Assembly: GCA_051873875.1 (NCBI GenBank)
Contig: JBJEFI010000150.1
Coordinates: 1 to 5,308, forward strand
DNA from: JBJEFI01 sp051873875
GTDB lineage: Bacteria; Bacillota; Bacilli; Bacillales; Bacillaceae_G
Reading direction: 5' to 3'
Length of the DNA: 5,308 bases
The notes beneath the pieces were generated by a model. The model had not been told where the DNA came from. It saw nothing but the letters and a program-made list of their open reading frames with translations, and did not search any database. The first letter of the stretch is position 1. Each line of letters starts with the position of its first letter. Positions 1-4,230 of the stretch are shown here, piece after piece. The position numbers and the translations under genes were made by a program.

Positions 1-30
1 GATGAAGAAATAGTATGGAGGTACAAATGA
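1..30 (+). CDS. 3' end of an upstream gene (partial)
   Basis: Reading from base 1 in frame 1 gives a short charged tail, DEEIVWRYK, ending in TGA at 28-30. The stop overlaps the start codon of the next gene as ATGA, a common layout for translationally coupled operon genes. The only other open frame ends at the TAG at 11-13 (tail MKK) and would leave a 13-base gap to the next start. Frame 3 is closed at once by a TGA. Nine residues are too few to identify the product. The call rests on the overlap geometry and on the tail looking protein-like. Confidence 0.35.
   Translation, partial: DEEIVWRYK
17..22 (+). promoter_or_regulatory. Ribosome binding site that sets the start at 27
   Basis: GGAGGT lies 4-5 bases before the ATG at 27. 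The in-frame ATG at 15 has no Shine-Dalgarno-like sequence before it, and its own codons overlap this site. The start at 27 is therefore preferred, removing four residues (MEVQ) from the longest reading frame. Confidence 0.7.
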
Positions 31-224
31 AATTTATAAAGCAACTATTTGATTGGATGTTAGTAATTGGGATTATTTTGATGGTTGGACGAATTATAAC
101 GTTAATATGTATGAAGTTGGATATTCCCTTTACTGCTTTTTTTAAGGATTATAGTACCATTTCCGTTATTATTTTGTTAATCGGAGTGCTTGGTCAAAGT
201 ATGATGAAGGGGATAAAGAACTAG
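27..224 (+). CDS. Small two-helix membrane protein, unknown function
   Basis: This 65-residue protein begins MKFIKQLFDWM. Two hydrophobic segments are visible, about residues 8-28 (rich in I, L, V, M) and about 44-59 (SVIILLIGVLGQ). They are joined by a short linker with KLDIPFTAFFKD, and the tail is basic (KGIKN). It should be an inner-membrane hairpin protein. I do not recognise a family. The start at 27 follows from the GGAGGT at 17-22. The likely ATGA overlap with the gene to the left suggests they form an operon and that any function is tied to that missing gene. A weak 7-bp inverted repeat follows the stop at 226-244, without a T tract. Confidence 0.65.
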   Translation: MKFIKQLFDWMLVIGIILMVGRIITLICMKLDIPFTAFFKDYSTISVIILLIGVLGQSMMKGIKN

Positions 225-225
225 T

Positions 226-244
226 TAGGAAATCTTCTTTCCTA
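226..244 (+). repeat. Weak inverted repeat after the small membrane gene
   Basis: TAGGAAA (226-232) and TTTCCTA (238-244) form a 7-bp stem with a 5-base loop, starting right after the stop at 222-224. The stem is AT-rich and no run of T follows, so it may be a poor terminator or a 3' end stabiliser. Confidence 0.3.
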
Positions 245-269
245 TATGCTTTAGGGCCTTCATATTACA

Positions 270-275
270 TATAAT
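270..275 (+). promoter_or_regulatory. Candidate -10 box upstream of the 305-703 gene
   Basis: A perfect TATAAT lies 30 bases before the start at 305, with AGGAG/AAGGGGG ribosome-binding sequence in between. No good -35 box is seen 16-18 bases upstream (TGCTTT at 247-252). The same bases also read CATATAATA, which matches the -10 pattern of the sporulation factors SigE/SigK (CATA-N3-T), but no matching -35 is evident. Treat it as a candidate only. Confidence 0.3.
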
Positions 276-304
276 AAACGGAATAAAAGGAGAAGGGGGA
301 TGTG

Positions 305-703
305 ATGAAAAAAGTAGTAATTGGTCTTCTATGTTTAGCAGTTCTTATTTACTTCGCAAATGATTACTATAATAAGAAGAAATTAGAAAAACTAGACACA
401 CTTTCTTTCGGTGTACGTGAAGGGAGTGGGATACACTTTAAAGAAAGTACGAAAAATCCAGATATTGTATCAAAATGGAAAGATTTCTTTGAAAATGCTC
501 ACCGACAATCGCAACCGATAACACTTAAAGACAAACCTACCCAATATATTATGCTAAATTCGGAATCAAAAGGGATAGGCTATGCATTCGTAGAAATACA
601 CTATATAGACAATGATGTTTATCTTGTTGAAGACTCATCACAACAACCCTTCTGGTATATAAAAATGCCAAAAGAAGAATTTGATAGCTTACCAAGACCT
701 TGA
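305..703 (+). CDS. Membrane-anchored hypothetical protein
   Basis: This protein of about 132 residues has a basic N-terminus and one hydrophobic segment (about residues 4-20, VVIGLLCLAVLIYFAND). Next comes a lysine-rich stretch (YYNKKKLEK) and a soluble domain of about 100 residues with SFGVREGSGIHF near its start and PFWYIKMPKEEFDSLP at its end. This fits a signal anchor with the soluble part outside the cell. The only early cysteine (residue 10) is too near the start and lacks a lipobox, so it is not a lipoprotein. I do not recognise the family. The start could instead be the GTG at 302, one codon earlier. ATG 305 is preferred because AAGGGGG (293-299) is five bases before it. A strong bidirectional terminator follows at 750-785. 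Confidence 0.75.
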   Translation: MKKVVIGLLCLAVLIYFANDYYNKKKLEKLDTLSFGVREGSGIHFKESTKNPDIVSKWKDFFENAHRQSQPITLKDKPTQYIMLNSESKGIGYAFVEIHYIDNDVYLVEDSSQQPFWYIKMPKEEFDSLPRP

Positions 704-749
704 TTTCTTTGTTCCTCTTATAAATCCACAGATATGTTATATAAGATAA

Positions 750-785
750 AAACAACCATCTTCAATTATTCAAGGATGGTTGTTT
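750..785. terminator. Bidirectional intrinsic terminator between convergent genes
   Basis: AAACAACCATC (750-760) pairs perfectly with GATGGTTGTTT (775-785), giving an 11-bp stem with a 14-base loop; one G-U and one A-U pair may extend it inward. On the minus strand the stem runs into a T-rich tract (GTTTTTATCTT), a good terminator for the TetR gene. On the plus strand the T-rich part is TTTCACTTTT, serving the 305-703 gene. Its place between two convergent stop codons supports the call. Confidence 0.85.
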
Positions 786-836
786 CACTTTTGGAAAAAA
801 GCGTGATTACTATCTACTCTTATTAAGTAGTATGAG

Positions 837-1460
837 TTACAGCTTTATATTTTTTATCCCCATTGCATTTATAGGTCCTTGAATAGTCATATTGAATGTT
901 ATTAATGCTATCTCTTGTGGAGATTGTTTCATTCCCGTATTTAACCAGTGTTGGATTACTCCGAAATGAGCAGCAGCAATATATGCCATAAAAACATCAA
1001 CAGGTAAAAGGAATTGTTCTTGATTAAATTTACTAAGTACATTTTCCGTCATATTTTTTTGCAGGATATTTTTAATTTTAGTTTGAAAAGAAGAATCTCC
1101 TTTTGGTCCTAAAATAACCCTCAGAAATTGAGAATTTTCATGGAAATATTCGATTAGCTTAACAATAAATGGGAGTGGTTCGCTTCCAGAATATAATGCA
1201 TTTAATTCTTGAGGAGTTAGTTTTTTTACATTTTTACTTATCTCATCTAACTTTTGTAAGATTTCTTCTTCACATTTCTCCAATAAATCATATTTATCAC
1301 GGTAGTGTAAATAAAATGTACTTCGATTCACATTCGCTTTTTCTGTTAAATCTCTTACGGTAATGGCATCAAACCCTATTTCATCCATTAATTCAGTGAG
1401 TGCATCTCTAATTGCGCTTCTCGTTTTGTTTATTCTTCTGTCTATTTTCTCTTGAGACAT
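837..1460 (-). CDS. TetR/AcrR-family transcriptional regulator (YhgD/DhaS-like)
   Basis: This 207-residue repressor has the usual TetR length. Residues about 9-60 form the DNA-binding domain: RINKTRSAIRDALTELMDEIGFDAITVRDL, then the recognition helix region ANVNRSTFYLHYRDKYDLL, a classic TetR signature. The C-terminal half carries LRVILGPKGDSSFQTKI, typical of the Firmicute-type ligand domain (TetR_C_8, PF14278, as in DhaS and YhgD). Such proteins bind operators as dimers and release on ligand; the ligand here is unknown. The start at 1460 is set by AGGAGG seven bases upstream. A longer frame reaches 1598, but it adds 46 residues with no ribosome binding site and would run through half of the palindromic operator. 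The divergent neighbour encodes a membrane protein, so it probably represses that gene and itself through the palindrome at 1569-1610. Confidence 0.93.
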   Translation of the reverse strand: MSQEKIDRRINKTRSAIRDALTELMDEIGFDAITVRDLTEKANVNRSTFYLHYRDKYDLLEKCEEEILQKLDEISKNVKKLTPQELNALYSGSEPLPFIVKLIEYFHENSQFLRVILGPKGDSSFQTKIKNILQKNMTENVLSKFNQEQFLLPVDVFMAYIAAAHFGVIQHWLNTGMKQSPQEIALITFNMTIQGPINAMGIKNIKL

Positions 1461-1467
1461 AGAATTT

Positions 1468-1473
1468 CCTCCT
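1468..1473 (-). promoter_or_regulatory. Ribosome binding site that sets the TetR start
   Basis: The minus strand reads AGGAGG, a perfect Shine-Dalgarno core, followed by seven bases and then ATG at 1460. This decides against the in-frame upstream start at 1598. Confidence 0.85.
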
Positions 1474-1568
1474 AACTTTTTTTTCGTTAATCTACACGAT
1501 CTATTTTTCTGTTGATTATTAGTCATTTTTTGAATTTTTGATGGTGGTATCTCTTTATCGTAGTAAAT

Positions 1569-1610
1569 ATAATATACACTGTGAATGTTAATGGACACAA
1601 TGTATATTAT
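1569..1610. promoter_or_regulatory. Long palindrome, probable TetR-regulator operator
   Basis: The left arm ATAATATACACTGTG (1569-1583) is the inverse complement of the right arm CACAATGTATATTAT (1596-1610) in 14 of 15 positions, around a 12-base spacer with TTAA at its exact centre. It lies in the divergent intergenic region next to a TetR-family gene and overlaps candidate promoter boxes in both directions. TetR-family dimers bind such dyads. Its total length (42 bp) exceeds a single typical TetR site, so two dimers or a cooperative site are possible. That this regulator binds here is inference. Confidence 0.7.
1571..1600 (-). promoter_or_regulatory. Candidate promoter of the TetR gene, inside the palindrome
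   Basis: On the minus strand TTGTGT (1595-1600) and TATATT (1571-1576) are separated by 18 bases, a weak -35 with a good -10. Both boxes lie within the palindrome at 1569-1610, the arrangement expected for autorepression. The predicted leader to the ATG at 1460 is about 100 bases. The promoter was chosen by eye and other AT-rich alternatives exist. Confidence 0.4.
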
Positions 1611-1620
1611 CTGATATTTA
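1592..1620 (+). promoter_or_regulatory. Candidate promoter of the YhgE/Pip-like gene
   Basis: TGGACA (1592-1597, five of six matches to TTGACA) is followed after 17 bases by TATTTA (1615-1620, a weak -10). The -35 overlaps the right arm of the palindrome. A better -10, TATATT at 1603-1608, lacks a good -35. Transcription would start near 1627, just inside the structured repeat. The choice between -10 boxes is uncertain. Confidence 0.4.
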
Positions 1621-1774
1621 CCCCGTTCTGACTGCCACTAAGACTTCCCCTTCAAAATTTAGCGAAACTAAAGAAGTTTAAGGGCGAGGTAAGTGGCAGT
1701 ATGAACCAGATTGGTTCAACTAACCATCAGTGGGAGATGAAAGAAAACTCCCACTGATGGAAGTTTCACTTTAC
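1617..1774. repeat. Multi-hairpin element flanked by TTTAC direct repeats (bcr-like)
   Basis: A 148-base segment (1622-1769) is bounded by TTTAC at 1617-1621 and 1770-1774. Three hairpins follow one another. (1) A long imperfect hairpin is closed by ACTGCCACT (1631-1639) and AGTGGCAGT (1692-1700). Inside it, ACTTC/GAGGT (1643-1647/1686-1690) pairs, and TTTAG/CTAAA (1658-1662/1668-1672) forms the tip. (2) GAACCA/TGGTTC lies at 1703-1717. (3) A perfect 13-bp stem pairs CCATCAGTGGGAG (1724-1736) with CTCCCACTGATGG (1748-1760) around an A-rich 11-base loop. There is no coding capacity and no T tract, so it is not a simple terminator. Size, folding and short direct repeats resemble the bcr interspersed repeats of the B. 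cereus group; I cannot assign a subtype. Removing one TTTAC plus the element would leave an ordinary short leader. Confidence 0.6.
1724..1760. repeat. Perfect 13-bp inverted repeat in the leader of the YhgE/Pip-like gene
   Basis: This is the strongest hairpin in the window by GC content: 13 uninterrupted base pairs with an 11-base loop (ATGAAAGAAAA). It ends 20 bases before the AGGAGG ribosome binding site at 1781-1786. What follows is AAGTTTCAC, not a T run, so termination here would be inefficient at best. It is the third hairpin of the 1617-1774 element. Confidence 0.85.
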
Positions 1775-1794
1775 AAAAGAAGGAGGAAATAAAA

Positions 1795-2991
1795 ATGAGT
1801 AGTTCAAAAAATAAAATACTAATGCTAGTTCCAATCGTAGCTTTACTTATTACCTTTATTTTTTCTGTTGTACAAATTCCAACAGCGAAACAAGCACCAA
1901 AAAATGTGCCTATAGCAATTGTAAATGAAGATGTAGGGGTAGATGTGCCTACTAAAGGGAAGGTGAATTTTGGGGAAACAATCGTTGATTTAATGAACAA
2001 AACAGCGAAGGAAGCGACTGGTGAAGCTGAACCAGCTGTTAAGTGGATAGCGGTATCTGATTTTCAAAAAGCGAAAAAGGGAATGGATAATCAAGATTAC
2101 TATGGCGCACTTGTTATTCCAAAAGACTACAGTTTAAAACAAGCTTCGTTGCAAACACCGACACCTTCCTCACCTGAAATTAATATTTATGTGAATCAAG
2201 GCAAAAATGCAGTTGCTTCAAATGCCGTTACACAAATATTAAATGGAATTGTAGATAACATGAATAAAAATGTGAGTAATCAATTAGTAGAAGGACTAAA
2301 AAAACAAGATGGAAAGTTAACGATTCAACAAGCATCTGTTTTAGCTTCTCCAATCACAAAAAATGTACATTATTTAAATCCAACAGGTACGAAGGGAAAT
2401 GCTCCTCTAGCTTTGTTTCAACCTATTTGGATTGGGAGCTTAGTTGCTGCAGTTCTTTTATGGCTGTCACAGAGAAAAGGAGATCAACCATCTAAAAAGA
2501 AAAAAGTACTTACTATCTCTATGCAAATTGTAGTAGGGGCCATTGCTTCTTTGGTTATCGGTTTTGGACTGACTTGGATGGCAGATAGTATGTTAGATTT
2601 TGATATTGCAAATTTTATGGATACAGCACTTTTCCTATCCATTACTAGTTTTAGTTTTATCTTAATGATCCTAGCTGTTTTGATGTGGATTGGGTTAGCA
2701 GGAATGCCTATTTTTATTTTGTTACTATTCTTTGGTGCACCATTATTAGCAATGGCACCAGAATTTATGCCATCATTCTATCAAGATTGGATTTTCTCAT
2801 GGTTGCCAATGCGTTTTATGATTGATGGACTTCGAGAGTTATTCTTCTTTACGAAAGAATTAAGCTGGAATCAACCTACATCTATCTTAGTATGGATTGG
2901 ATTAGGAAGTCTGATTGTATTATTCCTTTCTACCTTCAAACCAAATGTAAATAAGAAAATGGAAAATAACAACCAGATAGCAAATAGATAA
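1795..2991 (+). CDS. YhgE/Pip-like ABC-2-type membrane protein, short form
   Basis: This 398-residue membrane protein has the topology of the ABC-2/YhgE-Pip group. One N-terminal helix (about 8-28) precedes a large extracytoplasmic domain (about 29-204) with the family-typical VPIAIVNEDVGVDVP (38-52) and YYGALVIPKDYS (102-113). Five further helices follow (about 205-225, 238-262, 275-299, 301-322, 362-381), with the loop WLPMRFMIDGLRELFFF (336-352) before the last. Relatives include B. subtilis YhgE and Lactococcus Pip, a phage receptor, but those are about 775-900 residues, so this lacks their long middle region. No ATPase gene is adjacent; transport or efflux of an unknown compound is inference. 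The start has AGGAGG eight bases upstream (1781-1786). It is divergent from the TetR gene, its likely repressor, and ends in a bidirectional terminator. Confidence 0.88.
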   Translation: MSSSKNKILMLVPIVALLITFIFSVVQIPTAKQAPKNVPIAIVNEDVGVDVPTKGKVNFGETIVDLMNKTAKEATGEAEPAVKWIAVSDFQKAKKGMDNQDYYGALVIPKDYSLKQASLQTPTPSSPEINIYVNQGKNAVASNAVTQILNGIVDNMNKNVSNQLVEGLKKQDGKLTIQQASVLASPITKNVHYLNPTGTKGNAPLALFQPIWIGSLVAAVLLWLSQRKGDQPSKKKKVLTISMQIVVGAIASLVIGFGLTWMADSMLDFDIANFMDTALFLSITSFSFILMILAVLMWIGLAGMPIFILLLFFGAPLLAMAPEFMPSFYQDWIFSWLPMRFMIDGLRELFFFTKELSWNQPTSILVWIGLGSLIVLFLSTFKPNVNKKMENNNQIANR

Positions 2992-3014
2992 TACAAAAAG
3001 GAAAAGATAGGACA

Positions 3015-3062
3015 ACAAATAAAAGTGACACTTCCATGAATAGGGGGTGTCACTTTATTTGT
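3015..3062. terminator. Bidirectional terminator containing a stop codon
   Basis: ACAAATAAAAGTGACAC (3015-3031) pairs with GTGTCACTTTATTTGT (3047-3062): 16 base pairs with one bulged A, extended inward by TTCC/GGGG with wobble pairs. Each strand reads a T-rich 3' arm (CACTTTATTTGT on plus, CACTTTTATTTGTTG on minus). It serves both the YhgE/Pip-like gene and the convergent gene, whose TGA stop (3050-3052 on the minus strand) lies inside the stem. Confidence 0.85.
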
Positions 3063-3469
3063 ATGCCTTCTTTTTCTAAGAATAATAGTAGGGTTGGAGT
3101 TTTTTCTATAAGAGCCACGTTAAAATCAGACACCGTTATGAATAACTGTTTCTTTTTATATAAACGAAAGCCCCATAGTTCTGATTTGTAACCTATATAT
3201 GATGGTTGAAGCATTTTAGCAAATAATTGTTTTGCATTATCATTAAGTTTAGCCGTTACCATAATAGCCTCATTCATTTCTTCAGAAGCTGTAATCGTAA
3301 TTCCTTTTATATTTTCAAATTCTGATTTGCCACCTAGTAGTGGATTTTCTTGGTCGTAATCCCCACTAGGAAAGGTAATTTGAAATTTATCGCAACAAGA
3401 AAGAAGAAAGGTAAATATTTTTTCCCATTCAGGAATTGAGGAGGTATTAGGGATGACAAAGTAACTCAT
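3050..3469 (-). CDS. Hypothetical 139-residue soluble protein
   Basis: The protein begins MSYFVIPNTSSIPEWEKIF and has no signal peptide or membrane helix, so it is probably cytoplasmic. It alternates predicted strands and helices, with an aromatic-rich segment in the C-terminal half (YKSELWGFRLYKKKQLFITVSDF) and a leucine-rich end (TPTLLLFLEKEGIQIK). I do not recognise a family or catalytic motif. The start at 3469 has AAGGAG (3480-3485 on the minus strand) ten bases upstream, acceptable but long. Two TACAAT -10-like sequences lie further upstream on the minus strand (3498-3503 and 3505-3510), without a clear -35. It is transcribed toward the YhgE/Pip-like gene and away from the deacylase, so it is probably a single-gene unit. 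Confidence 0.75.
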   Translation of the reverse strand: MSYFVIPNTSSIPEWEKIFTFLLSCCDKFQITFPSGDYDQENPLLGGKSEFENIKGITITASEEMNEAIMVTAKLNDNAKQLFAKMLQPSYIGYKSELWGFRLYKKKQLFITVSDFNVALIEKTPTLLLFLEKEGIQIK

Positions 3470-3555
3470 TTTATATGCACTCCTTTTTTATTGATGTATT
3501 GTAAATTGTAGGAATAATTAAATTGTGATAGCATTTAGTTAAAGCTTATTCGATA

Positions 3556-3583
3556 TTGGCGTTGTTTTTTCCGGTAGAATAAT
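3556..3583 (+). promoter_or_regulatory. Candidate promoter of the deacylase gene
   Basis: TTGGCG (3556-3561, four of six matches to TTGACA) and AATAAT (3578-3583, five of six) are separated by 16 bases and lie 31 bases before the start at 3615. TAGAAT at 3575-3580 is an overlapping alternative -10 but has no -35 at the right distance. Confidence 0.4.
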
Positions 3584-3601
3584 TTTATCTATTTTTATAT
3601 T

Positions 3602-3606
3602 AGGAG
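3602..3606 (+). promoter_or_regulatory. Ribosome binding site that sets the deacylase start
   Basis: AGGAG is followed by a run of three ATG codons at 3612, 3615 and 3618, with spacings of 5, 8 and 11 bases. The middle ATG has the usual spacing. The in-frame GTG at 3606 shares a base with this site and cannot use it, so it is rejected as the start. Confidence 0.65.
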
Positions 3607-3614
3607 TGATTATG

Positions 3615-4100
3615 ATGATGAAACCATCTGAAAAAGAAGCATACGACATTTTGCAGCAACTAAACATTTCATATGAACGAATCGATCACGAGCCTATTTA
3701 TTCGGTTAAACATTATGAAGCAAATTTGCCCGGGCCACAGGTGAAGAATCTTCTTTTGAAAACGAAGAAGGGAAAAGAGTACTATTTAGTTATTTTACCT
3801 GATGAAAAAAGTGCGGATTTAAAACATTTGGCTGAGCAATTAAATACAAAGCGTTTATCCTTTGCATCTCCTGAGGAATTAGAAAGTTTAATAGGATTGA
3901 CACCTGGTAGTGTGACACCACTTGCCTTGAGTCATGATGTGGAAAAGAAAGTGAAGGTTGTTATTGATAGCAACATTGATCGAGAGGATACAGTAGGTTT
4001 TCATCCTAATGTGAATACAACGACAGTGATTATTTCCTTTCATGATTTTGAGCGTTTTTTAGCGTGGGTAGACCATCCGCCAATTTTTAAGGCATTATGA
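3615..4100 (+). CDS. YbaK/ProX-type aminoacyl-tRNA deacylase
   Basis: This 161-residue single-domain protein belongs to the YbaK/EbsC superfamily and looks most like the ProX/PrdX branch, annotated as 'prolyl-tRNA synthetase associated' domain. Members of this branch hydrolyse mischarged Ala-tRNA(Pro) in trans, protecting translation fidelity in the cytoplasm. Supporting motifs are VKNLLLK (43-49; Lys44 is the probable equivalent of the catalytic lysine), YYLVILPDEKSADLKHLAEQL (56-76), LSFASPEELESLIGLTPGSVTPLAL (81-105) and VGFHPNVNTTTV (127-138). The length fits the family. Exact tRNA specificity cannot be read from the sequence. Starts at 3612 or 3618 are possible. It is a single-gene unit with its own candidate promoter and a strong terminator at 4127-4152. 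Confidence 0.9.
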   Translation: MMKPSEKEAYDILQQLNISYERIDHEPIYSVKHYEANLPGPQVKNLLLKTKKGKEYYLVILPDEKSADLKHLAEQLNTKRLSFASPEELESLIGLTPGSVTPLALSHDVEKKVKVVIDSNIDREDTVGFHPNVNTTTVIISFHDFERFLAWVDHPPIFKAL

Positions 4101-4126
4101 AAAACAAATTAATTATCTTAATGTGG

Positions 4127-4152
4127 AGGCTGTTTATAAACAGTCTTTTTTT
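4127..4152 (+). terminator. Intrinsic terminator of the deacylase gene
   Basis: AGGCTGTTT (4127-4135) pairs with AAACAGTCT (4138-4146), with one G-U pair, a very tight AT-rich loop, and then an uninterrupted run of T (4146-4152). It starts 27 bases after the stop codon. Confidence 0.88.
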
Positions 4153-4155
4153 AAT

Positions 4156-4185
4156 ATGACATCCTGTTGTCGAATTTACTATGCT
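4156..4185 (+). promoter_or_regulatory. Candidate promoter of the radical SAM gene
   Basis: ATGACA (4156-4161, five of six matches to TTGACA) and TATGCT (4180-4185, four of six to TATAAT) are 18 bases apart, directly after the terminator of the previous gene. A 6-bp inverted repeat, CATCCT (4160-4165) and AGGATG (4186-4191), brackets the spacer and -10 and could be an operator, though it may be chance. Confidence 0.4.
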
Positions 4186-4219
4186 AGGATGAAGATAGAA
4201 AATAAACTTAACCGAGATT

Positions 4220-4224
4220 GAGGG
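4220..4224 (+). promoter_or_regulatory. Ribosome binding site favouring the start at 4231
   Basis: GAGGG abuts the ATG at 4225 with no spacing but lies six bases before the in-frame ATG at 4231, so the second ATG is the likelier start. The difference is two residues. Confidence 0.6.
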
Positions 4225-4230
4225 ATGAAT

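Noticed and set aside
305..370. Lipoprotein signal in the 305-703 product
   Set aside because: The cysteine at residue 10 is preceded by GLL, not a lipobox, and is too close to the N-terminus for signal peptidase II processing.
549..755. Minus-strand 68-residue frame
   Set aside because: It is antisense to the 305-703 gene, runs into the bidirectional terminator and has no supporting features.
1169..1363. Plus-strand 64-residue frame
   Set aside because: It lies antisense inside the well-supported TetR gene and looks like a shadow frame.
1461..1598. N-terminal extension of the TetR gene to an ATG at 1598
   Set aside because: There is no ribosome binding site at 1598, the extra 46 residues do not look like part of a TetR domain, and the stretch overlaps the palindromic operator. 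ATG 1460 has a perfect AGGAGG at the right distance.
1724..1760. The 13-bp hairpin as an intrinsic terminator
   Set aside because: No run of T follows on either strand, and it lies directly before the ribosome binding site of the downstream gene rather than after a gene.
782..1772. Ten-base repeat GTTTCACTTT at 782-791 and 1763-1772, flanking the TetR gene
   Set aside because: One copy is part of a terminator arm and the other the edge of the hairpin element. It is too short and too AT-rich to claim an insertion or recombination site.
1716..2000. Minus-strand 94-residue frame
   Set aside because: It is antisense to the start of the YhgE/Pip-like gene and its end lies in the hairpin element; its hydrophobicity is a shadow of the real gene.
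2871..3053. Minus-strand 60-residue frame
   Set aside because: It is antisense to the 3' end of the YhgE/Pip-like gene and begins in the terminator, with no independent support.
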